Assembly (NCBI RefSeq): GCF_050699935.1
Contig: NZ_JBOHGB010000004.1
Location: 62,001-126,000, forward strand
Length of the DNA: 64,000 bases
Origin: Actinophytocola sp050699935
Lineage (GTDB): Bacteria > Actinomycetota > Actinomycetes > Mycobacteriales > Pseudonocardiaceae
Direction: 5' to 3'
The position numbers and the translations under genes were made by a program. Positions 49,913 through 58,219 of this stretch are shown in pieces; the stretch's first letter is position 1, and each line of letters starts with the position of its first letter. Below the pieces are notes generated by a model, which saw only the letters and a list, made by a program, of their open reading frames with translations, searched no databases and was not told the origin of the DNA.

Positions 49913-51633
49913 GCGCTGACCACACTCGGGGCAACGTCGAGATACTCGATCCGCGGGCGAGCAACTTCGGTGAGCGGACTCAGTCCAGCCACCTCGCCGC
50001 GCGACCGGACAGCCTTGAGGGCAAGACACTCGGGCTGCTCTGGAACGGCAAGCCGAACGGCGATGTCGCCCTCAAGCATGCGGCCGCCAGGATCGCGGCC
50101 GACTTCCCGGACCTCACCGTGAACCTGTACACGGGAGCGATGCCGTCCGACCGGTCACTGCTGGAGCAAGCCGCCACAGAGGCCGATGCCGTCATCGCGC
50201 TCACCGCCGATTGAGGCGCTTGCACATCGTGGCTGGCCCACGATTGCGTTCAGTTGGAGCGCATGAAGTGCCCGGCGATTCTCGTCGCATCCGACGGCTT
50301 CGAGGACGACATAGACGCCACCGCGGCCGCGTTCGCGTTGCCTGGACTCCAGTACGTCGTGGTTGAACGCCCCTACACGAACCTCACCGCCGAGCAGTCG
50401 CGGGCGCAGACCGACCCGGTGATCGACGAGTTGATCACCCTGCTCACCACGCAACCCCGCGAGGCGGGCACCGAGCCCGGAGAACGGCAGCGAATGTCCA
50501 CACTGGATATTTCCGTCGTGGACGGCGAGTCATGGCACGAAGCCGTCGACGAGTTCCTGCTCGAGCGGGACTGCACCGACGGCTACCCCGTACGGCCACC
50601 CACGCGGGACCGGGTCGACGGGCTGCTCGACGCCATCGATGCGGACCCAGACGAGGTGATCTGCCTGCTGCCGCCCGGCAACGGCGAGGCCACGCTGGCT
50701 CGCGTGGTCGTCAACTGCGCAATGGCGGGCTGCCGTCCCGCCGAGGTGCCCATCGTCACCGCGGCACTCCGCGCCATCGCCAACCACCACCGCACCACCA
50801 CCAGGGTCGCGCTCATGTCCACCAGTGCGCACGCCCCGCTGGTTCTGGTGAACGGGCCGATCGCCGCTCGGGCGGGGGTCAACGGCGGCCGTGGTTGTCT
50901 CGGGCCGGGCAAGCAGAACGCGGCGAACATCCGCATCAGCAGGGCGATCGGGCTGTGCCTGCGCAACCTGGGCAAGTGGCGGCACGGCGTCATGGACCTC
51001 GACTCGATCGGTACGCCGAGGAAGAACATCGTGGTGCTGGCGGAGAACGAGGCGGAGAGCCCGTGGGAACCGCACCACGTCCGCCAGGGTTTCGACCCGA
51101 CGGACAGTGTGGTCACCGTCTTCTTCACCGGCGGGGAATGGGACCTCAGCATTCAGGGACACACCGATTCCCAGCAGCTGGCGAAGGCGATTGCCTCGCA
51201 CTGCACCGGCAACTGGAGCGTCGGCTATCTCGACACCGTCTTCGGTGGGTTGACCGAGGAGGAGAAGAGGTCGCCGCTCGGTCGATTGCTGCTGCTGTGC
51301 CCTGACCACGCCAGACCGCTCGCCGACGATGGCTTCGGCAAGCTGTCGCTGGAGACCTTCCTCTGGCACAACACGCATGAGTCGGTCAGCCGCATGATCG
51401 AGCCGCTGCGCAAGGTGTACTCGGACGGGAACATCAAGGCCGAGTATCGGTGGCTGTTCGGCCTCACCCCGGAACAAGCCGACCGGATGACTCTGCCGGT
51501 CATCGAGTATCGGGAGAACTACACCGTCCTGGTCGCCGGAGCCTTCCGGGCGAAGGACATGTTCATGCCGACCCGATCACAGCCGCGCAGCGAACCAGTT
51601 CGTGAGCGGGTGAGGGTTGTCGACGAGAGCTGA
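49909..51633 (+). CDS. Selenoprotein: UGSC-family domain fused to a second conserved domain (Sec at residue 102)
   Basis: Standard translation gives two pieces, 49909-50214 and 50254-51633, but they are in one frame, separated only by the TGA at 50212-50214. Reading it as selenocysteine gives 574 residues. The sequence around it, TADU-GAC-TSW, matches the UGSC motif of the UGSC (seleno)protein family, with Ala for Ser. The second piece alone has no ribosome-binding site at its first ATG (50254) and would lack the N-terminal half of the domain. A stem-loop right after the TGA fits a bacterial SECIS. Residues about 1-185 are the UGSC domain (LEGKTLGLLWNGKPN near residue 37). Residues about 196-560 are another family (CTDGYPVRPPT, VNGPIAARAGVNGGRGCLGPG), which I recall as a separate protein elsewhere. 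The GTG start overlaps the hydrolase stop. Function is unknown; the redox-type Sec/Cys pair suggests thiol chemistry. Confidence 0.88.
50221..50248 (+). promoter_or_regulatory. Probable bacterial SECIS stem-loop for Sec insertion
   Basis: Seven nucleotides AUCGUGG (50226-50232) pair perfectly with CCACGAU (50238-50244) around the loop CUGGC (50233-50237). Below, UGCA (50221-50224) pairs with UGCG (50245-50248) using one G-U, leaving C50225 bulged. The stem begins 6 nt after the TGA, and the loop guanines are 21-22 nt after it, in the range required by SelB. The pairing also serves as coding sequence for the residues after Sec. Confidence 0.75.
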
Positions 51634-51658
51634 CGATCAAATGGAGGAGGACGACGTA

Positions 51659-51913
51659 ATGGCCGACACTCGCGAGGCGGCGGTGGCTGTTCTCGAGCAA
51701 CTGCAGAAGATGGTGGACCGCGACGGGGGACAGCTCACGCTCCGGGAGGTGGACGACACCCGGTCGCGGGTGGTCGTGGAGTACCGGTTGGTCGAGAATC
51801 CCGACTGCGCCACCTGCACGATCTCCACGGACATGATCGCGTCTTTTCTCGCGGAGTCGCTGACCGCCCGCGGCGTCACGTCGCCGGATGTCGAGGTCGT
51901 CAATCCGGAATGA
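51659..51913 (+). CDS. NifU C-terminal-domain-like protein (Fe-S scaffold type)
   Basis: This 84-residue protein has the NifU-C/Nfu pattern: a helix start (AVAVLEQLQKMVDRDGGQLTL split over the first third), VVVEYRLVENP and the CxxC DCATCTI (about residues 47-53). Such domains carry a bridging [4Fe-4S] cluster or act as small redox/thiol proteins. The ATG at 51659 is set by the strong GGAGGAGG at 51643. It lies 25 bp after the selenoprotein stop and overlaps the CMD gene (ATGA). It may deliver a cluster or electrons to a partner in this operon. Confidence 0.8.
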   Translation: MADTREAAVAVLEQLQKMVDRDGGQLTLREVDDTRSRVVVEYRLVENPDCATCTISTDMIASFLAESLTARGVTSPDVEVVNPE

Positions 51914-52329
51914 ACCAGCCCAGAGACGACACTTCGCCGACCGACACTTCACGAGCACGTGCTGGCCTGAGGATCAGGCGAGAAGTGCTCGGTGACGCCT
52001 ACGTCGACCGCGCGACGAATACCCAGCACAGTTGGTCGGAGGCCCTGCAGTCGTTCGTGAACGAGTTCTGCTGGGGCTTCGTCTGGACCAGGGACGGCCT
52101 GCCCAGACAGACACGGTCCTTGGTCAATGTCGCGATGCTCACGGCACTCAACCGGCCAGAGGAACTGAAGCTCCACGTTCACGGCGCGATTCGCAACGGT
52201 TGCACGGAAGCGGAGCTCGTCGAAGTAGTAATGCAGGTCGCCGTCTACGCCGGACTACCCGCGGCGCTGGACGCGTTCCGTACTCTTGCCGCCGTTCTCG
52301 CCGAGAACGAGAACGGTCAACAATCCTGA
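51910..52329 (+). CDS. Carboxymuconolactone decarboxylase (CMD) family protein
   Basis: This 139-residue all-helical protein is of the PcaC/CMD group (RQTRSLVNVAMLTALNR and the HVHGAIRNGCTEAEL helix pair, about residues 60-100). It lacks the AhpD-type CxxC, so it is closer to gamma-carboxymuconolactone decarboxylase than to peroxidase-type members. It starts in the stop of the NifU-like gene and ends the selenoprotein operon. Family members decarboxylate or isomerise lactone acids, or have no known activity. Confidence 0.82.
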   Translation: MNQPRDDTSPTDTSRARAGLRIRREVLGDAYVDRATNTQHSWSEALQSFVNEFCWGFVWTRDGLPRQTRSLVNVAMLTALNRPEELKLHVHGAIRNGCTEAELVEVVMQVAVYAGLPAALDAFRTLAAVLAENENGQQS

Positions 52330-52348
52330 GAACACGTGGCTGTACATC

Positions 52349-52359
52349 TACGTTTCGTA
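52349..52359. promoter_or_regulatory. Inverted repeat TACG-TTT-CGTA before the GntR gene
   Basis: A perfect 4+4 bp inverted repeat with a 3-bp centre lies 11 bp upstream of the ATG at 52371, where an autoregulating GntR dimer would block transcription or translation. It is short, so it could be chance. Confidence 0.3.
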
Positions 52360-52370
52360 AGGTTGATCTC

Positions 52371-53042
52371 ATGACTATGAGAGTTGTCCCCGTAGGGGCC
52401 CCGGTCCGCCAGGAGACCGCGGCAAGGCTCCGCGACGCCATCCGGTCACGCCAGTTCCTGCCCGGGGAACGATTGCTCGAGAAGCAGCTCTGTGAGCTGA
52501 CCGGGGTAAGCCGTACATCCGTGCGGGAGGCCCTGCGACAACTCGAGTCCGAAGGTCTCGTGGAAATCGTCCCCAACCGAGGGCCGATCGTCGCGACGGT
52601 GTCACAGACTCAGGCGATATCGATCTACCAGGTGCGCGAGGTTCTCGAGTCTCTGGCCGGAATGCTCTGCGCGCGGCGAGCCACCGCGAGCGAGGTGTCG
52701 GAGCTGAGCGCGTCCGTCGACGCGGTCGAAGAAGCCGTCCGGGCCGGGGACATGTCCCTAGTGCTCCACGAGAAGGACGTGTTCTACGACCTACTCTTCC
52801 GGTTCTCTGGAAACGAGACCGCCGCCAAGCTGCTGGCTACCCTGCACGCACGAATTTCGCTATTACGCGCGGCGACCCTGGCCGAGCCGGGGCGGCCCAC
52901 CCACACCGTGTCCGAACTACGCGCAATCATCCGCGCGATCAGCGAAGGCGACGCGGAGAAAGCTCGTGACGTCTGCGCACAGCACGTGCGCAACGCGGCT
53001 GCCGTCGCTATTCGCTCACTCGCCGGCCCTTCGCCGTCATGA
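52371..53042 (+). CDS. GntR-family transcriptional regulator, FadR/FCD subfamily
   Basis: This 223-residue regulator has a winged helix (about 10-75; LCELTGVSRTSVREALRQLE) and an FCD helical domain (about 85-215). It lies 41 bp after the CMD gene and 12 bp before the binding-protein gene. It therefore sits between the selenoprotein operon and the Fbp-type importer and may control both. A GntR gene also heads the incomplete importer of the same type at 784-2523, a repeated arrangement. The ATG at 52371 is used; a second ATG follows two codons later. Confidence 0.87.
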   Translation: MTMRVVPVGAPVRQETAARLRDAIRSRQFLPGERLLEKQLCELTGVSRTSVREALRQLESEGLVEIVPNRGPIVATVSQTQAISIYQVREVLESLAGMLCARRATASEVSELSASVDAVEEAVRAGDMSLVLHEKDVFYDLLFRFSGNETAAKLLATLHARISLLRAATLAEPGRPTHTVSELRAIIRAISEGDAEKARDVCAQHVRNAAAVAIRSLAGPSPS

Positions 53043-53054
53043 GGGAGTCACATC

Positions 53055-54116
53055 ATGCACCGAGTCACCACCGTTCGGCCCCATAGAAAATCCTGGACCG
53101 GCGTCTCCTCATTCGTTGCCGCACTGTCGGTCGCGGTCCTGGTCGCGTCGTGCGGAAGCAGTGCCACAGGCGGAGACTCCGACGACGAGGCGATCAACTG
53201 GTACGTCTCGATCCCCGTCGCGGGTGCCCAACCGGTCGCCGATGCGTTCACCAAGGAAACCGGCATTCCGGTGACCGTGCAACGCCTCGGCACATTCGAG
53301 CTCTGGCAGCGGTTCCAGACCGAGAACGCTGCCGGGCGCAATGTCGCCGATGTTCTGAGCATCGCATCGTGGGACCTGCTGCAACAAGCGAAGCAGGACA
53401 AGCTCATCGCGCCGTTCATACCGGACCCGGTCGAGTTGGGCGACGAATACGGGTCGACATATGTCGACCCGGACGGCTACGCGTTCGTCACCCGTGTCCT
53501 GGTGATCTCGATCTCTTACAACACGAAGCTCGTTCCGGAGGACAAGGTGCCGAACGAGTGGGACGACCTCCTCGATCCGTATTGGCGGGGAAAGGTCGCG
53601 GCGCTGGACCCACGGGAAGACGCCGCCGGATATGACGCGTACTGGCAGATGGCGAACGACCCGGCGATCGACATGGGATTCTTCGAACGGCTTCGTGATC
53701 AGCAGCCGGTGCTCTCCGGTGACTCTGGCGCGATCTTGAACGGGTTGGTCAGCGGCGAGTACCACGCCGCGATCACGTTCGACCACACGACCTGGGAACA
53801 GGTCTCGAAGGGCGCTCCGCTCGCCGTCACCTACCCAACTTCCGGACTGGGCAACTCGCTGGACTACAACACACTCGTGGCCAAGGCCCCCCACCCGGAC
53901 GCGGCCAAGCGCTTCCTCCGGTACCTGTCGGGCTCCGACGCGGCGAACACCTTGTCCGAGGCGCTGTTCGTCTACAGCCCGCGGCCCGATGTCACGCCCC
54001 TTCCCGAGGAACGCCCGCGGCTCACCGACGTCAACCTCCTACAGCGGGATCCGGAAGCACAGGCGAAGGACTTCGACTCGTTCAACGACACCTTCGACAG
54101 CGCCATGGGGAGGTAG
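53055..54116 (+). CDS. Extracellular substrate-binding lipoprotein, ferric/polyamine/thiamine-type (SBP family 1/6)
   Basis: This 353-residue solute-binding protein has a Sec signal peptide with basic n-region, hydrophobic core and lipobox LVASC (about residues 29-33). The mature body has the iron/putrescine-type fold (INWYVSIPVAGAQPVADAFTK split over the first strand and helix; YPTSGLGNSLDY late). Such proteins bind ferric iron, polyamines, thiamine, phosphonates or organic acids. It starts 12 bp after the GntR gene and is followed by its permease and ATPase, a complete importer. Confidence 0.86.
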   Translation: MHRVTTVRPHRKSWTGVSSFVAALSVAVLVASCGSSATGGDSDDEAINWYVSIPVAGAQPVADAFTKETGIPVTVQRLGTFELWQRFQTENAAGRNVADVLSIASWDLLQQAKQDKLIAPFIPDPVELGDEYGSTYVDPDGYAFVTRVLVISISYNTKLVPEDKVPNEWDDLLDPYWRGKVAALDPREDAAGYDAYWQMANDPAIDMGFFERLRDQQPVLSGDSGAILNGLVSGEYHAAITFDHTTWEQVSKGAPLAVTYPTSGLGNSLDYNTLVAKAPHPDAAKRFLRYLSGSDAANTLSEALFVYSPRPDVTPLPEERPRLTDVNLLQRDPEAQAKDFDSFNDTFDSAMGR

Positions 54117-54141
54117 CCGATCAGACGACCGGAGTGATTCC

Positions 54142-55851
54142 ATGACTCAATCAGTGGCAGGCACACCTCGCTTCCGGATCCTGGGCGCGGTCAGGAACTA
54201 CAGCGTCGCACGGGTAGTGGTGCTCGTCGCCCTGCTCGGTCTGGTGGCAGTACTGATACTCGGGCCGATGCTGCTGCTGTTGTACGGCAGCTTCCGAACC
54301 AACTCTCCGGGGCTGCCGGCGAGCTTCACACTGTCCCGCTACGTCGGCCTGTTCGACGCAGACTTCGCGCAGCTCGCCCTGAACACCCTGATCATCGCGA
54401 CCGGAAGCACCGCGCTGTCGCTGTTCATCGGTCTCGGCCTCGGGATCATCATCGTCCGAACCAATGTGCCAGGAGCGCGGCTGCTGAACACGGCGGTGAC
54501 GGTCCCCGCCTTCATCGCCCCGTTCATCGGAGCCATCGCATGGATCCTCCTTCTGTCACCGTCGATCGGCTACGTCAACGCGGGCCTGAACGTGCTGGGC
54601 ATCGGCCCGCTCAACGTCTATACGATGCCTGGAATCATCTGGGTGATGGGCCTGTACTTCGCGCCCGTCGCGTATCTGTACATCCGGCCGGCCTTGCTGG
54701 CGTTCGACTCCGGCCTGGACGAGGCGGCACGCGTCTTCGGCGCCACGAGGTTCAGCAGTCTCGTTCGGATCGCGTTGCCGTTGATTCTCCCGGCTATCCT
54801 CTCGTCGGTCCTCGTGGTCTTCGTCAACGCCGCCGGCCAGTTCGGCATACCGGGCGTCCTGGGCAATCCGGGGAACATCGAGGTCATCGCCACCAGGCTC
54901 GTGCGACTGACCACCGTATTCCCGGCAGACGTGAACACGGCCGCGGTGCTCGGCATCGTGCTCACGGTCATCACCGTGGGCGGGCTCGCCATCAACCGAC
55001 GGGTGATCCGCAAACGCGAATACGCCTCCATCGGAACACGGGGATCGAGCGGAACCCGAACGGACCTCGGCAGGCTCCGCTACCCGGCGATCATCGTCTG
55101 CTGGGGTTACGTCGCCGTATCGGTGGTGCTGCCACTCGGCGCCATGCTCATCGGCTCACTCCAACCATTCGTGTCGCCCGATTTCTCGTCGGGCTGGACG
55201 TTGAACAACTACGCCGACCTCGCGACACCGAGAGCGGCGAACGCCATTCTCAACAGCACGGTGCTCGCTGTCGGCGCCGCGGTGACGGGGGCGGTACTCG
55301 CCGCGGCGATCGCGGTTTTCCTCATCCGTACGAGGTTCCGGATGAACGCGGCACTCGACTACGTCGCGTCGCTCCCACTGGCAGTGCCATCGAGCGTCTT
55401 CGGGTTGGCCCTGCTGTGGATGTGGATCTCGATACCGGCGGGCGTGTACGGAACGAAGATCGTTCTCTTCGCCGCTTACGTGGCACTGTTCCTGCCCTAT
55501 GCGATCCGTGTCACGGTCACCGCCATGCAGCAGATCGACGTGTCGGTCGAACACGCCGGGAGAGTGTTCGGCGCATCGTGGCTCGGTGTGATTCGCAAGA
55601 TTCTCGTTCCCCTACTGATTCCCGGGCTCCTGTCCGGCGGGACGATCATCCTCTATCACTCCATCCGTGAGCTCGCGGCGTCGCTGTTGCTCTACACGCC
55701 GTCGAGCGAAGTGATGTCGGTACTCATCTGGGAGAGCTACGAGGTCGGCGACTTCGTTCACGTATTCGCACTCGGCGTGGTCAACGTGGTGCTGGTGTTC
55801 GCACTTGTCGCGGTGGCGACAAGGCTCACCGGCGGCACGGAGCGACGGTGA
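54142..55851 (+). CDS. Fused two-domain ABC transporter permease, FbpB/ThiP type
   Basis: This 569-residue permease consists of two BPD_transp_1 domains, about 12 membrane segments in all, each with an EAA-type loop (DEAARVFGATRFSSLVRI and VEHAGRVFGASWLGVIRKI). The ATG at 54142 follows a GGAGTG site; the open frame upstream overlaps the binding-protein gene and is not used. It is paralogous in architecture to 784-2523. It lies between the binding protein and ATPase of the same importer. Confidence 0.9.
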   Translation: MTQSVAGTPRFRILGAVRNYSVARVVVLVALLGLVAVLILGPMLLLLYGSFRTNSPGLPASFTLSRYVGLFDADFAQLALNTLIIATGSTALSLFIGLGLGIIIVRTNVPGARLLNTAVTVPAFIAPFIGAIAWILLLSPSIGYVNAGLNVLGIGPLNVYTMPGIIWVMGLYFAPVAYLYIRPALLAFDSGLDEAARVFGATRFSSLVRIALPLILPAILSSVLVVFVNAAGQFGIPGVLGNPGNIEVIATRLVRLTTVFPADVNTAAVLGIVLTVITVGGLAINRRVIRKREYASIGTRGSSGTRTDLGRLRYPAIIVCWGYVAVSVVLPLGAMLIGSLQPFVSPDFSSGWTLNNYADLATPRAANAILNSTVLAVGAAVTGAVLAAAIAVFLIRTRFRMNAALDYVASLPLAVPSSVFGLALLWMWISIPAGVYGTKIVLFAAYVALFLPYAIRVTVTAMQQIDVSVEHAGRVFGASWLGVIRKILVPLLIPGLLSGGTIILYHSIRELAASLLLYTPSSEVMSVLIWESYEVGDFVHVFALGVVNVVLVFALVAVATRLTGGTERR

Positions 55852-55887
55852 CCGCGGCCATCGGACCAAACAAACGAGGAGCCGACG

Positions 55888-57072
55888 GTGAAAATGTTCG
55901 CGAACGGCGCGACGCGTTCCCGCGTCAGCACACCGGAAGGCGTGCCGGACCGCCCACACGGTACGGACGTGGTCGCGTTGACCATCAGCGGTCTGCGCAA
56001 GACCTACGACAACGGCAAGCTCGCCATCGACGACCTTTCTCTCGAGGTGGAGCAGGGCGAGGTGCTGTCGCTGCTCGGTCCAAGCGGCTGCGGCAAGACC
56101 ACGACCCTGAAGTGCATCGCCGGGCTCGAGCGAGCGGACGCGGGTCGAATCGTCCTGGAGTCGCGGGACGTGTTCTCCGCCGGCCAAGGCAGGGACGTCA
56201 TGGTGCCGCCGGAACGCCGCGACCTCGCGATGGTGTTCCAGCAGTACGCGCTGTGGCCACACATGAACGTCACCGAGAACGTCATCTTTGGGCTGCGGAT
56301 GCGCAAGGTCGCCAAGGGCAAGGCCATCGAGCTGGCCGAGAACGCCCTGCGACGGGTACGGCTGTGGAACGAGCGTGACCGCCGCATCTCCCAGCTCAGC
56401 GGTGGTCAACAGCAACGCGTGGCGTTGGCGCGGGCGATCGCCGGCAATCCCAAGATCATCCTGTTCGACGAGCCGCTGAGCAACCTCGATGCGCGACTAC
56501 GCCAAGACATGCGGCTGGAACTGCTGGAGCTGCGCGAGGCACTGGGATTCACCGCCGTGTACGTGACCCACGACCAGGAGGAGGCGTTCAGCATCTCCTC
56601 CCGGATCGTCATCATGAACGAGGGAAAGATCGTCCAGTTCGGCACCCCCTCTCACGTCTGGAACGAGCCGGCGTCACCGTTCGTGGCGGAGTTCATCGGA
56701 TCGACCAACCGAGTGCATGGACAGGTCACCGAACACGATCACGCCGACGACCGCGCCTTCACCGTGCGAACCGAAGGCGGCCAGGTCCTGGCGGTCACCG
56801 GCGATCATCGGCCCGATCCCGGCGCGCCGGTCCAGCTGTACTTCAAGGTCGGTTCGGTCCGGATCACCACGGACCGTCCGGGCACCGCACCAAACGTATG
56901 GCACGGAGAGGTCACGCTGGAGAGCTTCCAGGGCGAGTCCGTGCTCGTGAAGGTCGCCTGTGGAGCGTCGACCGTCGTCAGTCGCCAGAACGGATGGCCC
57001 ATCGGCGGCAAGCGGACCGTGTATGTCCACATACCGCCGGACGAGATCAAGTGCTACCGGCTCGACGACTGA
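55888..57072 (+). CDS. ABC transporter ATP-binding protein, FbpC/PotA type with C-terminal TOBE domain
   Basis: This 394-residue ATPase has Walker A GPSGCGKTT (about 67-75), Q-loop FQQYALWPH, signature LSGGQQQR, Walker B IILFDEP, D-loop LSNLDAR and H-loop VTHDQ. Residues after about 270 form the TOBE-type regulatory domain that senses substrate in some homologues. The GTG at 55888 follows GAGGA. The N-terminal 30 residues before the domain are variable. It is the full-length counterpart of the truncated ATPase at 1-787. Confidence 0.9.
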   Translation: MKMFANGATRSRVSTPEGVPDRPHGTDVVALTISGLRKTYDNGKLAIDDLSLEVEQGEVLSLLGPSGCGKTTTLKCIAGLERADAGRIVLESRDVFSAGQGRDVMVPPERRDLAMVFQQYALWPHMNVTENVIFGLRMRKVAKGKAIELAENALRRVRLWNERDRRISQLSGGQQQRVALARAIAGNPKIILFDEPLSNLDARLRQDMRLELLELREALGFTAVYVTHDQEEAFSISSRIVIMNEGKIVQFGTPSHVWNEPASPFVAEFIGSTNRVHGQVTEHDHADDRAFTVRTEGGQVLAVTGDHRPDPGAPVQLYFKVGSVRITTDRPGTAPNVWHGEVTLESFQGESVLVKVACGASTVVSRQNGWPIGGKRTVYVHIPPDEIKCYRLDD

Positions 57073-57107
57073 ACCACTGCCCCGACTGGAAGCGAACGGA
57101 CGGTCAC

Positions 57108-57758
57108 ATGGTGCGCGATTGCTCGCACGTCGTCACGACATCGATGATGCAGATCCCACACTTCCCACCGACCAAGGTGCACCAGTTCGCCACCATCTCG
57201 GACGGTCACCCTCTGAACGTCACCTCCGTAGCCTTGACCACGCATTCCGGTACTCACATGGACGCACCCAGCCATGCGATAGAAGGCGGACGCACGATCC
57301 AGGACATCGACCTGGACGAATGCCACGGATCCGCGCTTGTGATACCGGTTCGCGCAAAGCCGAGCACGATGATTCACCTGACCGACCTGCGGCTCGGTGC
57401 CCACACCGTCCGCGAGGGGGACATCCTCCTGCTGGCCACCGGCTGGTCGCGGCACTACGGACAACCGGCGTACTACGACAATCCGCACCTTTCCGCCGAG
57501 GTCGCGGACTGGGTCTTGGCGCGCGGTGCCAAACTGCTCGGGGTCGACTTCCTCACCGTCGACCGGCCAATGGCGCTGCGCGGCGACGACTTCGACTTCC
57601 CCATCCACCACACGCTGCTCGGCGCCGACCTACCACTGATCGAGAACCTCACCAACCTCCCCCGGGAAAGGCCCGTCCGGATGAACTGCACGGCATTCCC
57701 GCTCACCATCGAGGCCGCCGACGGCGCGCCGGTCAGGGTGGTCCTCCACGGCGGGTAA
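57108..57758 (+). CDS. Cyclase-family (kynurenine formamidase-like) metal-dependent hydrolase
   Basis: This 216-residue member of the cyclase/KynB superfamily has the metal motif in full as HSGTHMDAPSH (about residues 46-56), preceded by NVTSVALTT. The later LLGVDFLTVDRP and PIHHTLLGADLPLIENL also match the family. The ATG at 57108 is 35 bp after the importer ATPase. It is shorter than the 8996-9886 homologue, closer to true KynB size. It probably acts on the compound brought in by the preceding importer. Confidence 0.85.
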   Translation: MVRDCSHVVTTSMMQIPHFPPTKVHQFATISDGHPLNVTSVALTTHSGTHMDAPSHAIEGGRTIQDIDLDECHGSALVIPVRAKPSTMIHLTDLRLGAHTVREGDILLLATGWSRHYGQPAYYDNPHLSAEVADWVLARGAKLLGVDFLTVDRPMALRGDDFDFPIHHTLLGADLPLIENLTNLPRERPVRMNCTAFPLTIEAADGAPVRVVLHGG

Positions 57759-58219
57759 CCGCCTCGCCAAGCCCCGTCCGGCTGCTCCGCGTTGGCTCGA
57801 CTGATGATTCGCCACCGTGCTCCGGCGGTCCAAGCCAGACGACGCGGCCGTGAGCGGGGCTCTCGCTCGGATCCTTGATCGAGCGTCGGGCCGGCAGCCA
57901 GTGCCGCGTCCGGCTCGCCACGAAGCGCGGATGGCACCCGAGCCCAGTCGTGGTCGCGTGGGCCTGCGCACCCGCGTCGGCTGGCACGGGTAGGACACGC
58001 TCAGCCCGCCCGCCGTCGCGGTGAGCAGTCGGGCCGCCGGACCGATGTGACCTGGACACAAACGGAAGCTTGCTGCGGAACGTGGCGCCCCGAGCCCGCT
58101 CCGTCGGCGACGACGGCCGCTAGTCGCTACATGTCGTAACGATCCTGCCGTATCCAGCTGTGCGCACCGACGTGCGCTTACACTGAACTCTGCTAGGGCG
58201 TCCTGGATGAGCTGTTACC
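57759..58219. other. Gene-free interval (about 460 bp) between importer modules
   Basis: No frame on either strand shows a family motif or credible start. Base composition is as high in GC as the flanking genes. The last 100 bp is somewhat AT-richer and is where the promoter of the Liv-type operon should lie, but I cannot place -35/-10 boxes reliably. No transposase or inverted repeats were seen. Confidence 0.5.

Noticed and set aside
49909..50214. A 101-residue stand-alone protein ending at TGA 50214, with a separate gene at 50254-51633
   Set aside because: The two frames are continuous, the TGA lies in a UGSC-type motif followed by a SECIS-like stem-loop, and the second ATG has no ribosome-binding site. 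One selenoprotein gene explains all of it.
57759..58219. Minus-strand frame of 143 residues as a gene
   Set aside because: No motif, Arg/Pro/Ser-rich shadow-like composition, and it runs into the antisense of the cyclase gene.
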